From Anaerolinea sp. (GTDB taxonomy: Bacteria > Chloroflexota > Anaerolineae > Anaerolineales > Anaerolineaceae): DNA of 64,000 bases. Each line of letters begins with the position of its first letter. The first letter of the stretch is position 1. The notes beneath the pieces are model-generated. The model was not told the DNA's origin and ran no database searches. It saw nothing but the letters and a program-made list of their open reading frames with translations. The translations under genes were made by a program, and so were the position numbers. This document shows positions 43,284 through 51,400 of this stretch, one piece after another. The stretch is from NCBI GenBank assembly GCA_029975055.1, contig JARKPU010000051.1, positions 124,001 to 188,000 on the forward strand, read 5' to 3'.

Positions 43284-44624
43284 CTAAAGGGTCAGCGTAT
43301 CCAGGCCGAACACTTTGGAGACGATTTCAAGCGCGTTCAAATTGTGGCCGGTGGTGACGATGTAATGATGAGAAACGACATGGTCGATCATCTTCGGGCC
43401 GTTGGGCACTCTGACAACCGCGCCGTTGAGACAATCGGAATTGGCAAATTGAGCATACTTGGGCATTTCACCTTCGAGGATGCTCCAGCGATCGAACGGG
43501 GGCATCAGCTTGACGAGCGTGACGGGGCCTTCCTGCAGGCGGGCGTCGATGGCGTGGGCGTTCTCGTCCACAATCGCCAGCACCTTCTTGCGCAAGGTCC
43601 ACTGAGTGGCAAAAGACTGCGGCACGACGCCGAAATAACCGCAGTGGGCCATCAGGACATGGTCTTTGGGGTCGCCTTCCACATCCGGGAAGCTGGGGAT
43701 GCGCTCGTGCTTGAGCGCCGCCTGTCCCATCAGGAAGGGGTACAGGTTGGTCATCATGAACGGTACGCCGATGGTTTTGTCGATGAGCACCTCGGTGAGC
43801 ATGGTCACCAGGTCGCCTTCGCAGCCCCACACCATGCGCTGGTCATTGTAGAGGAAGTTCCAGGCCAGGCAGGGGGTGGTTTCGCAGAAGCGCGATTCGT
43901 TCAAGCAGTTCATCCCGGCCGCAATGATACCGGGGTCGGAATCCAGGTCTTGCTTGATCTGCATATACAGCTTGACAGCGCTGAGCACTGCACGGCTGCT
44001 CAGCCCGGCGATCGGCGTGACCGCCTGTTTCCTGGCCCATACTTCCTCGGCTGCAGCATCGGGGATGGCACGCGCCCGCTCGGCGAGGTCTTTGAAACTC
44101 TTTTTGACTACCTTCAGGCCGTAACGCGACTCGATGGCCTCCACGCACTCGGGCTCCCACCAGTAGAAACGCTTGAAGATGGCATCCTGGTGGCCGCCCT
44201 CGCTGGCCGGGTTATCCTGGTAAACCAGGAACCGGGCCGTTTTTAACTGGCGTTTGAGCGCCAAAGCGCGGCAGGCAATCCTGGCTTTTTCCAGCGTGTT
44301 GGGGGCGATCAAAGAAACACCCTTGGCGGTCAGGTAGCTGTTGATCTCCCAATCCCACATCGAGACGGTGCCGAACTCGGAGGTGATGATCAGCAGGGGT
44401 TGGGGCAGGGCCTGAAAGTCCTGCAGGCGGCGGAAGGCTTCGCCGAGAAGCTGCGGGAAGAGCACGCCATCGGCTATTTCGGGAACCTGTTTGCCTAATT
44501 CGACAGGTTCAAGGATTTCGGCTTCTTCAGCCAGGAGCTTCTTCAGCTCGTTGGTTTGCCGGACGAAGTCTGGATCGTCCGCACTTTTGATATAAACCGG
44601 AACCAGGACAGCCTTCATTTTCAC
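43284..44624 (-). CDS. L-fucose/L-arabinose isomerase-like protein
   Basis: 446 residues. The N-terminal Rossmann-like section ('LLIITSEFGTVSMWDWEINSYL', 'TLEKARIACRALALKRQLKTARFLVY') and the C-terminal metal domain ('NCLNESRFCETTPCLAWNFLY', 'VWGCEGDLVTMLTEVLID') match the fucose isomerase-like superfamily. Glu in 'CEGDL', Asp in that motif and a C-terminal His ('VVSHHYIVTTGHNL') would hold Mn. Many members in catabolic clusters are of unknown specificity. The next gene (ROK) begins 42 bases later. Confidence 0.82.
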   Translation of the reverse strand: MKMKAVLVPVYIKSADDPDFVRQTNELKKLLAEEAEILEPVELGKQVPEIADGVLFPQLLGEAFRRLQDFQALPQPLLIITSEFGTVSMWDWEINSYLTAKGVSLIAPNTLEKARIACRALALKRQLKTARFLVYQDNPASEGGHQDAIFKRFYWWEPECVEAIESRYGLKVVKKSFKDLAERARAIPDAAAEEVWARKQAVTPIAGLSSRAVLSAVKLYMQIKQDLDSDPGIIAAGMNCLNESRFCETTPCLAWNFLYNDQRMVWGCEGDLVTMLTEVLIDKTIGVPFMMTNLYPFLMGQAALKHERIPSFPDVEGDPKDHVLMAHCGYFGVVPQSFATQWTLRKKVLAIVDENAHAIDARLQEGPVTLVKLMPPFDRWSILEGEMPKYAQFANSDCLNGAVVRVPNGPKMIDHVVSHHYIVTTGHNLNALEIVSKVFGLDTLTL

Positions 44625-44666
44625 TCCCAGAATGGTTTCAACCGCCCGAAAAACAGGTAGAGGATG

Positions 44667-44700
44667 GGGATGAGAACCCGGATCACCGGATTCTCATCCC
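44667..44700 (-). other. Intercistronic stem-loop
   Basis: GGGATGAGAA - 14-nt loop - TTCTCATCCC between the Gfo/Idh/MocA and isomerase genes. No T-run follows on the minus strand, so it looks like a stability or processing hairpin, not a terminator. Confidence 0.6.
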
Positions 44701-44745
44701 TCCGGTATTTACGATGAGCTGGCGATTAAGAAGGATGGTGAAGGG

Positions 44746-45909
44746 TTACTGAACTTCGGCGACCTTCACCCGGCGGCCTTCCTTGGCCGAAATGAGGCCG
44801 GCTTCGAGGATTTGCATACCCTTCAAGCCATCCAACAGGTTCGGCGTGATGGAGGTGCCTTTTTCGATTGCGTTGAGGAAGTCCACCACGGCATGGGTGA
44901 ACTCATGCTCATAACCGATGATATGACCGGGCGGCCACCACGCGCCGACATAGGGATGTGTGGCATTGGTCACCAGAATATCGCGGAAGCCCTGCGAATC
45001 GGCTGGGTCTTCGAGGTTCAGATACTGCAGCTCGTTCATGCGTTCCAGATTGAACGCCAGCGAGCCTTTGCTGCCGTAGATCTCGAAGAAGTTGTAATTC
45101 TTGCGGCCGCTGGCAAACCGGCTGGCTTCAAACGAACCAAGCGCGCCGTTGGCGAATTCCACCACCATGAAGGCCGCGTCGTCAACCGAAACCTTGCCCT
45201 TATCGCCGCCGCCGGTGCCGGCCTTGAACGTGCCTGCGCCTTGACCCGGCAACGGGCGTTCGGTGATGAAGGTCTTGAGCATCGCCATCACTGAGTCGAC
45301 TTCGCCGACCAGGTAGCGGGCCAGGTCCACCGAGTGTGAGTTCAGATCAAAGTGCGGGCCTGCGCCGGCATACTTGGACTGCAAGTGCCAGGTGAGCGGG
45401 AAGTTCGGATCGGTGATCCAGTCTTGCAGATACGCTCCGCGCCAGTGGTAGATGGTGCCCAGCTTTCCCTCTTCGATCATCTGCCTGGCGTAGGCAATTG
45501 CCGGGGTGCGGCGGTAGTTATGGTTGAGGTAATGCACCACACCGGCTTTTTCGGCGGCTTCGTACATCGCTTTGGCCTCGGCGTAGTTGAGGGCAACCGG
45601 CTTCTCGCAGAAAATGTGCTTGCCGGCTTCCGCCGCGGCGATCACGATGTCTTTATGCAGGTAGGTGGGGGTGCTGATATCGACGATGTCGATGTCTTTG
45701 CGCTCAATGACCTTGCGCCAGTCGGTTTCGACCTCTTCCCAGCCCCAGTTGTTCGCAAACTCCTGGGTGCCGGCCGGGTCTTGCCCGCAGGCCACCTTGA
45801 GGATGGGCTTCAACCCAACCTTGAAGAACTTCGGCGCATTCGTCCAGGCGTTGCTATGCGCTTTGCCCATGAACTTTGTGCCGATGATAGCCACGTTCAC
45901 TGGTTTCAC
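44746..45909 (-). CDS. Gfo/Idh/MocA-family oxidoreductase
   Basis: 387 residues. The NAD(P)-binding start is 'NVAIIGTKFMGKAHSNAW' and the signature 'GKHIFCEKPVALNYAEA' (EKP). Catalytic His is expected in 'FDLNSHSVDLARYLVG'. Such enzymes oxidise sugar or inositol hydroxyls, often at C2 or C3, and in several glycoside-degrading systems work with xylose-isomerase-like partners. Here it lies directly between such a barrel enzyme (upstream) and the fucose-isomerase-like gene. Confidence 0.9.
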   Translation of the reverse strand: MKPVNVAIIGTKFMGKAHSNAWTNAPKFFKVGLKPILKVACGQDPAGTQEFANNWGWEEVETDWRKVIERKDIDIVDISTPTYLHKDIVIAAAEAGKHIFCEKPVALNYAEAKAMYEAAEKAGVVHYLNHNYRRTPAIAYARQMIEEGKLGTIYHWRGAYLQDWITDPNFPLTWHLQSKYAGAGPHFDLNSHSVDLARYLVGEVDSVMAMLKTFITERPLPGQGAGTFKAGTGGGDKGKVSVDDAAFMVVEFANGALGSFEASRFASGRKNYNFFEIYGSKGSLAFNLERMNELQYLNLEDPADSQGFRDILVTNATHPYVGAWWPPGHIIGYEHEFTHAVVDFLNAIEKGTSITPNLLDGLKGMQILEAGLISAKEGRRVKVAEVQ

Positions 45910-45948
45910 GGGTTCTCTCCTTTTTTGCAGTGCAAAACGGTGAACAGG

Positions 45949-46809
45949 CTAGTTCAGGGTCGCGGCGATGCGCTTGAGCTCTTTTACGCTCAATTCAACC
46001 GCTTCATCTTCGCGATCGACCCAATCGGTGTGCGGGTGATCAATTTCAACCGCCAGGAAGCCCTTGAAGCCGGCCTGATGCAGCAATTGAGCGAGCTTTT
46101 CGTTGTTAATCAGGCCCTTTCCAACCGGCACGCCGGCAAAGAAGAACCAATCGGTTGGCCGGGCGTTCTTGTCGGGATACAGGTCCTTAACATGGGTTGC
46201 TAACACGTACGGGGCCAGCTTTTCCATCCCGGCGATAGGATCGTCTAACAGACGCAGGAAGTTGCCGGTATCGAAATTGAGGCCAAAATACTCCGAGTCA
46301 ACCTCCGTGATGAGCTTGAGAATTTCGTCGGATGTGAAATCGATGTGGTTTTCAACCGCCAGCTTGATTTCGTAGTCTTTGGCCACTTTGACGGCTTCTT
46401 TGAACATCTTTACCAGGGCTTCAATCTGCGGGCCGTGCGGTTCGTGGCGGAACATCAGGCTGGAGCCGACCACACGCATCACTTCCGCGCCAATTGCCTT
46501 GGCATGCGGGATCATGGAGACCATCTCGTTGTAGGCGGTGAAGTTCTTGCCGCGCTCCAGTCCGTCGGGGTGCCCCCAGGCAAAGACGCGGTCAAAACCG
46601 TATTCGTCCAGTTGAGCCTTCAAGTCCTTGAAGAAGGCTGCCTCATAGGACGGGAAGAAGCATGACTCGAGCGAGACCCCATCCACCCCAAGCTCTTTAG
46701 CCCGGGTGAGGAAGTCTTGCATGGTCATATTTTTGGCGGGTGGCTTTTGATCGGGGTACACCTCGCCAAAAAACCGGTGATAGCAATAACTATCGATCCC
46801 TACTTTCAT
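45949..46809 (-). CDS. Xylose-isomerase-like TIM-barrel sugar isomerase/epimerase
   Basis: 286 residues, first gene of transcription unit 1. Ligand strands: 'IKLAVENHIDFTS', 'GLNFDTGNFLRL', 'VLATHVKDLY', 'FLAVEIDHPH'. The N-terminus 'GIDSYCYHRFFGEVYP' has a Tyr/His-rich pocket unlike its paralogues. ATG 46809 is preceded by AGGAGG; the ORF track adds 31 residues that overlap the leader. The dehydrogenase gene follows after 39 bases, suggesting a sequential pair. Confidence 0.85.
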   Translation of the reverse strand: MKVGIDSYCYHRFFGEVYPDQKPPAKNMTMQDFLTRAKELGVDGVSLESCFFPSYEAAFFKDLKAQLDEYGFDRVFAWGHPDGLERGKNFTAYNEMVSMIPHAKAIGAEVMRVVGSSLMFRHEPHGPQIEALVKMFKEAVKVAKDYEIKLAVENHIDFTSDEILKLITEVDSEYFGLNFDTGNFLRLLDDPIAGMEKLAPYVLATHVKDLYPDKNARPTDWFFFAGVPVGKGLINNEKLAQLLHQAGFKGFLAVEIDHPHTDWVDREDEAVELSVKELKRIAATLN

Positions 46810-46911
46810 GTTGTTCCTCCTGATAAATATCCATTTTGATTGAGATGGTTCTGATGCCAAAGCAGGGAGTTCGCAGAGCCAGACGATTGTTGGCTCAACC
46901 ACCGATAAACT

Positions 46912-46960
46912 TGTTATTACAGGATAACATGTATTATAACGATTGATTCGGAAAATACAA
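46912..46960 (-). promoter_or_regulatory. Promoter P1 with GntR-type operator
   Basis: On the minus strand TTGTAT (46960-46955), a 16-base spacer, TATAAT (46938-46933), then TGTTATCCTGTAATAACA (46929-46912), a perfect palindrome arms-wise (TGTTAT/ATAACA). The operator lies at the transcription start. It drives the unit that begins with the isomerase at 46809. Confidence 0.82.
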
Positions 46961-46969
46961 TAGGGTCAG

Positions 46970-47151
46970 CAGAAAAAAATACAAAATTCAAACAATAAAG
47001 CACACTTTTGTCTACGCCGGATAAAAGTTCCTTTTCAAAGAAATACCCGCAAGCGAAATCCTCCCTGCCAGGCGGTTTCGAGATTCACCTTCGGGCCGAT
47101 CTCCACGCTGTTTAGCGAGAACACCGCTAATGAATACAAAGGGGTTGCCCC
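46970..47151. other. Intergenic stretch between P1 and the next terminator
   Basis: No gene is supported. A 44-codon minus-strand frame (about 47045-47177, GTG start) reads 'TPLYSLAVFSLNSVEIGPKV' and ends 'GGFRLRVFL', which could be the tail of a lost gene, but no family is recognised. Confidence 0.3.
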
Positions 47152-47202
47152 AAAAGAGGGCGGACACACGCTTCTTCAAGCGGCTGAAGCGGCGGTCCGC
47201 CC
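47152..47202 (-). terminator. Intrinsic terminator of transcription unit 2
   Basis: On the minus strand GGGCGGAC ... GTCCGCCC encloses a second stem (CGCTTCAGCCGCTTGAAGAAGCG), followed by TCTTTTG. It lies about 80 bases beyond the flavin reductase stop. Confidence 0.8.
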
Positions 47203-47281
47203 CCTGTGTATGGCGGTTCTCTCAGCCTGCTGGTTCTTTTTAGGTAGCCCCTCCGAGCGTGAATGGCTTTGTCGCCTCGGT

Positions 47282-48523
47282 TTACGTGTGGTTGACGCGC
47301 AGCTTGCCCTTGACTTTGCGGGTCTGGACAAGCACGTCGGTGTAGTATTTGTTGTAGGTGGCGCAGCCAATCGGGGCCTGCTGGATGAGCAGCTCGAGGC
47401 AGTTATCGCACGTGGTGCAATAATTGATCTCATCTTCACGGCCCTCGCGCAGCTTGAGCGGCAGGAGCGGGTCGGCCAGCGACTGGCGGCCGAGGCCGAT
47501 CATATCCACGTAGCCGCGCTCGATGTTCTTTGCGCCATACGTCAGCAGCGATGCGTCTTCTTGCGAGACGGCCTGCAGCTTGTTCTTACCCTTGCCGAAT
47601 ACCGAGTAATTCGAGCCGATGATGACCGTCTCACGACGGACGTTCTCTTTGAGCACCTTGGCGAAGAACTGGTGCAGGTAGGCGAAGTAGGGGTGGTCTT
47701 TGTCGGCCTGGGTCAGGCTGATGGTGATCGACGGGCTGCCCGCCGACTGGATGAAGAACTGCGCGCCGCGCTCTTCCAGACCTTTAACAAGGTCGATCGG
47801 CTCGGTCAGGTCGATAATCGGCGTGTCGGGGCCGGCTGTGCCGAAGCCGCCCGGGAAGCCTTCCCAAACCGAAATTTTGGAGCCGATCAGGAAGTTGGGA
47901 TCGGGCACCACTTTGCGGATGCGCTCATACAAATCGAAGGCGAACTGGCGGCGGTTTTCCCACGGGCCGCCGTACTTCCACTTGCGGCTGTTATAAGGGC
48001 GCAGCACCTGCGAGCCAAGATAGCCGTGGCAGAACTTCATGTCGATGCCGTCGGCACCGGCTTCGTAGGTCAGTTTGGCGGCCAGGACGAAGTCATCGAC
48101 GATCTTGTCGAATTGCTCTTCCGTGATGACTTCCGCTTCGAAGCCGGGCAGCGGGTTCACCGACAGGCGTTTGGAAAATTCGGGGTTGCTCAGCTCGCCC
48201 GAGTGGGTGAGCTGGAAGATGAACAGCGTTTTCGGGTTGACTTCACGCAGGCGGCTGACAAACCGGGTCAGCGCGGGCAAGTTCTGAGGCATGATAAACA
48301 ATTGGTTCATGCGCGAGCGGTTTTTATCGGTAATGGTAATAGCCTCCAGGCACACCAAACCGGCTTCGCCGCGGAACAGGTTTTCATACCGCTGGTAGGT
48401 GAGATCGGTCGGGTTGCCTTCAGGGTCTGCATCGTTGCACTCCATCGGCTGGATGAAGAAGCGGTTCTGGGCAGTGCGGGTACCGATCTGAATGGGCGAT
48501 AGCAAGACAGCTCGTTTATCCAT
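47282..48523 (-). CDS. NADH:flavin oxidoreductase (old yellow enzyme family)
   Basis: 413 residues. 'NRFFIQPMECNDADPEG', 'FIFQLTHSGELSNP', 'GADGIDMKFCHGYLGSQVL' and 'VDMIGLGRQSLADPLLP' define the FMN barrel. A C-terminal Cys set 'CTTCDNCLELLIQQAPIGC' resembles the Fe-S cluster site of the 2,4-dienoyl-CoA-reductase subgroup, but the flavoprotein domain that usually follows is absent. It would reduce an activated C=C bond, which fits an unsaturated or dehydrated intermediate. Last gene of transcription unit 2. Confidence 0.87.
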   Translation of the reverse strand: MDKRAVLLSPIQIGTRTAQNRFFIQPMECNDADPEGNPTDLTYQRYENLFRGEAGLVCLEAITITDKNRSRMNQLFIMPQNLPALTRFVSRLREVNPKTLFIFQLTHSGELSNPEFSKRLSVNPLPGFEAEVITEEQFDKIVDDFVLAAKLTYEAGADGIDMKFCHGYLGSQVLRPYNSRKWKYGGPWENRRQFAFDLYERIRKVVPDPNFLIGSKISVWEGFPGGFGTAGPDTPIIDLTEPIDLVKGLEERGAQFFIQSAGSPSITISLTQADKDHPYFAYLHQFFAKVLKENVRRETVIIGSNYSVFGKGKNKLQAVSQEDASLLTYGAKNIERGYVDMIGLGRQSLADPLLPLKLREGREDEINYCTTCDNCLELLIQQAPIGCATYNKYYTDVLVQTRKVKGKLRVNHT

Positions 48524-48624
48524 TCTAGATTCCTTTCTACGTCAATCGGTGGGGTAATATATAAACGGCAAATGGGGTTTGTGGCCTTTTCGGACAGGCA
48601 GCCAAGCCATAATCATTGAATAAG

Positions 48625-49014
48625 TTACAACTTCTCGCAGAACTCGATTGTCACGCCATTGGGGTCGAGGAAGAGCAGCACCCGGGCGCCCAAATCCGGC
48701 AGGTCGCAGGTTGGCAGCGTGATCTCTACACCTGCTGCGCGCAGCTCGCGCTCGTGCGCCGCCACATCCCGCACCTGGAACGCCAGATGGCGGTAGCCGC
48801 GGTCGCTTTCCAGCATCTCCGGGCTGCGGTTCTTACCCCGGTAATCGAACAACTCTAAACGCGCGCCGCCCGGCAACTGGAAGTAGGTGATGTCAAAATC
48901 ACCGCAGTCCACCGTCTGCAGCCGTTTAAAACCCAGGATACGGCTGTAGAAATCATACGATTTCTGAGCATCCAGGCAGTTGATCGAAACATGATCGATG
49001 GCGGTGATATCCAA
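48625..49014 (-). CDS. VOC (glyoxalase/dioxygenase) superfamily protein
   Basis: 129 residues if the TTG at 49014 is used, which has GGAGG exactly six bases upstream; the 179-residue track ORF has no ribosome site and starts inside the previous gene. Two beta-alpha-beta-beta-beta units are seen: 'AIDHVSINCLDAQKSYDFYSRILGF' and 'YRHLAFQVRDVAAHERELRAAG'. Metal-ligand candidates are His in 'IDHVS', His in 'YRHLAF' and Glu in 'GVTIEFCEKL'. It could be an epimerase, lyase or dioxygenase; context favours a role in the sugar pathway. Confidence 0.75.
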   Translation of the reverse strand: MDITAIDHVSINCLDAQKSYDFYSRILGFKRLQTVDCGDFDITYFQLPGGARLELFDYRGKNRSPEMLESDRGYRHLAFQVRDVAAHERELRAAGVEITLPTCDLPDLGARVLLFLDPNGVTIEFCEKL

Positions 49015-49035
49015 GAAGCGCCTCCACTCTGACAA

Positions 49036-49070
49036 GTGTGCCGCCCATACACCCCGTATGGGCGGCACAC
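49036..49070 (-). other. Perfect intercistronic stem-loop
   Basis: GTGTGCCGCCCATAC - 5-nt loop - GTATGGGCGGCACAC is a 15-bp perfect stem between the dehydrogenase stop and the VOC start. No T-run follows on the minus strand, so it may stabilise the upstream message or reduce downstream translation. Confidence 0.75.
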
Positions 49071-49079
49071 GCGCGGTGA

Positions 49080-50138
49080 CTAGAGAACCTCGCGCTGATT
49101 GATTTCCGGCGAGACAAAGATCTTGAACAGGTCGGGGTTGCGGCGCAGCTCGTGCAGCGCCCACTCCAGGTCTTCCAACGGAACCTTCATGGAGAACAGC
49201 GGCTTGGGGTCGATGCGGCCAAATTCCAGCAGCTTAATGGCATCCGGCCAGTCCGCGCCCTGCCCGGCGCAAGAACCGGTGATCTTCTTCTCGCCCAGCA
49301 CGAACTCGAACGGGCGGATGGCCATGGCGTCCTGTTCACCGGTGATGCCAAAGGACGAGAGCGTGCCGCCGTTGCGCAGCATGGCAAAGGCCTGCTCGTA
49401 AGTTTTCGGCGTACCGACGGCTTCGATCACGTAGTCCGCGCCAAGGCCGCCGGTCAGCTTCTTAACTTCCGCCACGGGGTCTTCGACTTGGCGCACGTCG
49501 ATGATGAAGTCTGCGCCCATCTTCTCGGCGATCTTGAGACGGTGAGTGTTATTGCCGATTACGATCACCGGCGCCGCGGCGCGCAGTCGAGCCAGCGCGC
49601 CGTGCAGCACGCCCAAACCGCAGCCCAGCACCGCAACGCTGCTGCCAATGGTGGCGTTCATTGCCTTTGCGGCATGGATGCAGCAGGAAAGCGGTTCAAT
49701 GAAGGCGCCTTCTTCAAAGCTCAGGTTATCGGGCAGCCTGTGCAGCAGTTTCGCCGGAGCTTTCACGTATTCGGCGAAGGTGCCATTGGTGTGGATGCCC
49801 AGCTGGGTGAAGGTGGTGCACAGCAGCGGGTTGCCCTTCATGCAGTAGAAGCAGGTGCCGCAGGCCATGTTGATATCGGCGGTCACCCGGTCGCCTTCTT
49901 GCCAGCCTTTAACGTTCTTGCCGACCCCGGCGATAACGCCGGAGAACTCGTGGCCCGCGATCATGGGCAGCTTATCGGCTGAATACCAGCCGTTGTAGAT
50001 ACTCCAGTCGGTGCCGCAGATACCGGTGTTCTTGACTTTAATCAACACATCGTCGGGGCCAATTTCCGGGACAGGCACTTCCTTGACCTTGATGGTCTTG
50101 ATGGCCTCAAATACTGCCGCTTTCATCATTTTTGCCAT
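49080..50138 (-). CDS. Zinc-dependent medium-chain alcohol/polyol dehydrogenase
   Basis: 352 residues. Catalytic zinc residues are in 'TGICGTDWS' and 'IAGHEFSGVI'; the structural zinc site is 'CGTCFYCMKGNPLLC'. The NAD loop is 'AVLGCGLGVLHGAL'. The pattern is that of sorbitol or threonine dehydrogenase-like enzymes. ATG 50138 ('MAKMMKAAVFEA') has AGGAG eight bases upstream. The upstream barrel enzyme ends 30 bases before it. It should oxidise a polyol or sugar hydroxyl. Confidence 0.9.
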   Translation of the reverse strand: MAKMMKAAVFEAIKTIKVKEVPVPEIGPDDVLIKVKNTGICGTDWSIYNGWYSADKLPMIAGHEFSGVIAGVGKNVKGWQEGDRVTADINMACGTCFYCMKGNPLLCTTFTQLGIHTNGTFAEYVKAPAKLLHRLPDNLSFEEGAFIEPLSCCIHAAKAMNATIGSSVAVLGCGLGVLHGALARLRAAAPVIVIGNNTHRLKIAEKMGADFIIDVRQVEDPVAEVKKLTGGLGADYVIEAVGTPKTYEQAFAMLRNGGTLSSFGITGEQDAMAIRPFEFVLGEKKITGSCAGQGADWPDAIKLLEFGRIDPKPLFSMKVPLEDLEWALHELRRNPDLFKIFVSPEINQREVL

Positions 50139-50168
50139 GGGATTCGCTCCTGTTAGAAAACACAAAAG

Positions 50169-51140
50169 TTAGTTGAACAGGACATCGTTCCGCCCTTCGT
50201 AGGGCTTCTCGATCATCAAGGGCTTGAGAAAAGCAATCGTCTTGGTGATGCCATCCTGGCGGCTCATGGTGACGTCTTCGTGCTCGTAGCTCATCACGTA
50301 GTCGTAGCCGATCAACGACAGCTCGGTGATGACCTTCTTCCACGGCACCGAACCCCAGCCGGGAATGCGGAAGCGGAAGCCGCGGTCGAGACGCTGCCAG
50401 TCGCCCTGCGGGATGACGCCCGAGCGGCGCACGTTGTGCGCCACAATCTCGCCATCCTTGGCGTGCACATGGTAAATGCGCCCGCGCAGCGCGTCGATGA
50501 AGTTCTCGACGTCGATGCCGAGGTAGATCAGGTTGGCGGGGTCAAAGTTGAAGCCGAATTCCTTGCGCCCACCCATCAGCTCGACGGCGCGCAGGGCAGT
50601 TTCGACGTTGTAGATCAGCTCGTTCGGGTGCGGTTCATGGGCAAACTTGACGCCATACTCGGCGAACTTGTCGAGGATTTTGCTCCACCGTTCGACAAAT
50701 TCCACTTCCATGTCCGCCCAGCCTTTTGAATACGGCCAGGGGAAGAAGCGGCCGAAATTCTCGCAGCCCACAAAGCCGGTCACTACCGGAACTTCGAGGG
50801 CATTGGCGGCGGCGGCTGTCTGGACCATGCGCTTCATGCCGTAGGCAATCTTTTCTTCCTTGGTGCCAGGGAAAATTGCATCGGTGTCTTTGCCAAACGG
50901 GCCAAGAACAATCTGGCCTTCGGGGTGGTTGGCCAGGGCTGAGATGATCAGGCCATAATCCTTGACCATCTTTTTGAGCTTTTCGGCGTTATTGCCTTTG
51001 ACGACCTCTTCAATATCCAGGTGGGGGTTGTTGGCGAACGCCGGCAATTCAACTGCCTGGTAACCCAGGCCGGATGCCATTTTGAAGACATCCTCAAGCG
51101 GCTTATCCAGATACGTGGCAGTAAACAGACCGATTTTCAT
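50169..51140 (-). CDS. Xylose-isomerase-like TIM-barrel sugar isomerase/epimerase
   Basis: 323 residues, the longest of the five barrel enzymes and the first gene of transcription unit 2. Ligand strands: 'VKFAHEPHPNELI', 'GFNFDPANLIYLGID', 'IYHVHAKDGE', 'YVMSYEHEDV'. A C-terminal extension ('TIAFLKPLMIEKPYEG') and an insert with 'FPWPYSKGWADMEVEF' distinguish it. Similar proteins are annotated as IolE/hydroxypyruvate-isomerase-like; the reaction is open. Confidence 0.85.
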   Translation of the reverse strand: MKIGLFTATYLDKPLEDVFKMASGLGYQAVELPAFANNPHLDIEEVVKGNNAEKLKKMVKDYGLIISALANHPEGQIVLGPFGKDTDAIFPGTKEEKIAYGMKRMVQTAAAANALEVPVVTGFVGCENFGRFFPWPYSKGWADMEVEFVERWSKILDKFAEYGVKFAHEPHPNELIYNVETALRAVELMGGRKEFGFNFDPANLIYLGIDVENFIDALRGRIYHVHAKDGEIVAHNVRRSGVIPQGDWQRLDRGFRFRIPGWGSVPWKKVITELSLIGYDYVMSYEHEDVTMSRQDGITKTIAFLKPLMIEKPYEGRNDVLFN

Positions 51141-51313
51141 TTTGTGCTTTCCCTTTCTTCCAGAAGATGAATGAGATTCTTGGGGATGCGATTAGCCAGG
51201 GGCGAGACCGTTCATCAGGTTCAGCGAGGTGCGCAGCACGGGGAAGCAAGAAAAACCTCTCACTCCCTACAGGCGCAAGATACAGAGCACCTCCGATGGA
51301 TCCGCAATTAATC

Positions 51314-51365
51314 TTGTTATTACAGGATTACAACCCATTATAGGAAAGACGGTAGCCTCTGTCAA
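51314..51365 (-). promoter_or_regulatory. Promoter P2 with GntR-type operator
   Basis: On the minus strand TTGACA (51365-51360), exactly 17 bases, TATAAT (51342-51337), then TTGTAATCCTGTAATAACAA (51333-51314). The operator is palindromic with one mismatch. Both promoter hexamers are perfect consensus. A leader of about 170 bases follows before ATG 51140. Confidence 0.88.
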
Positions 51366-51400
51366 GCTCCAATCACGAATCGCTTGTATAAATCAGTCGG

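Noticed and set aside
47045-47177. 44-codon minus-strand frame ending 'GGFRLRVFL'
   Set aside because: Too short, overlaps the terminator, no recognised family; kept only as a possible remnant.
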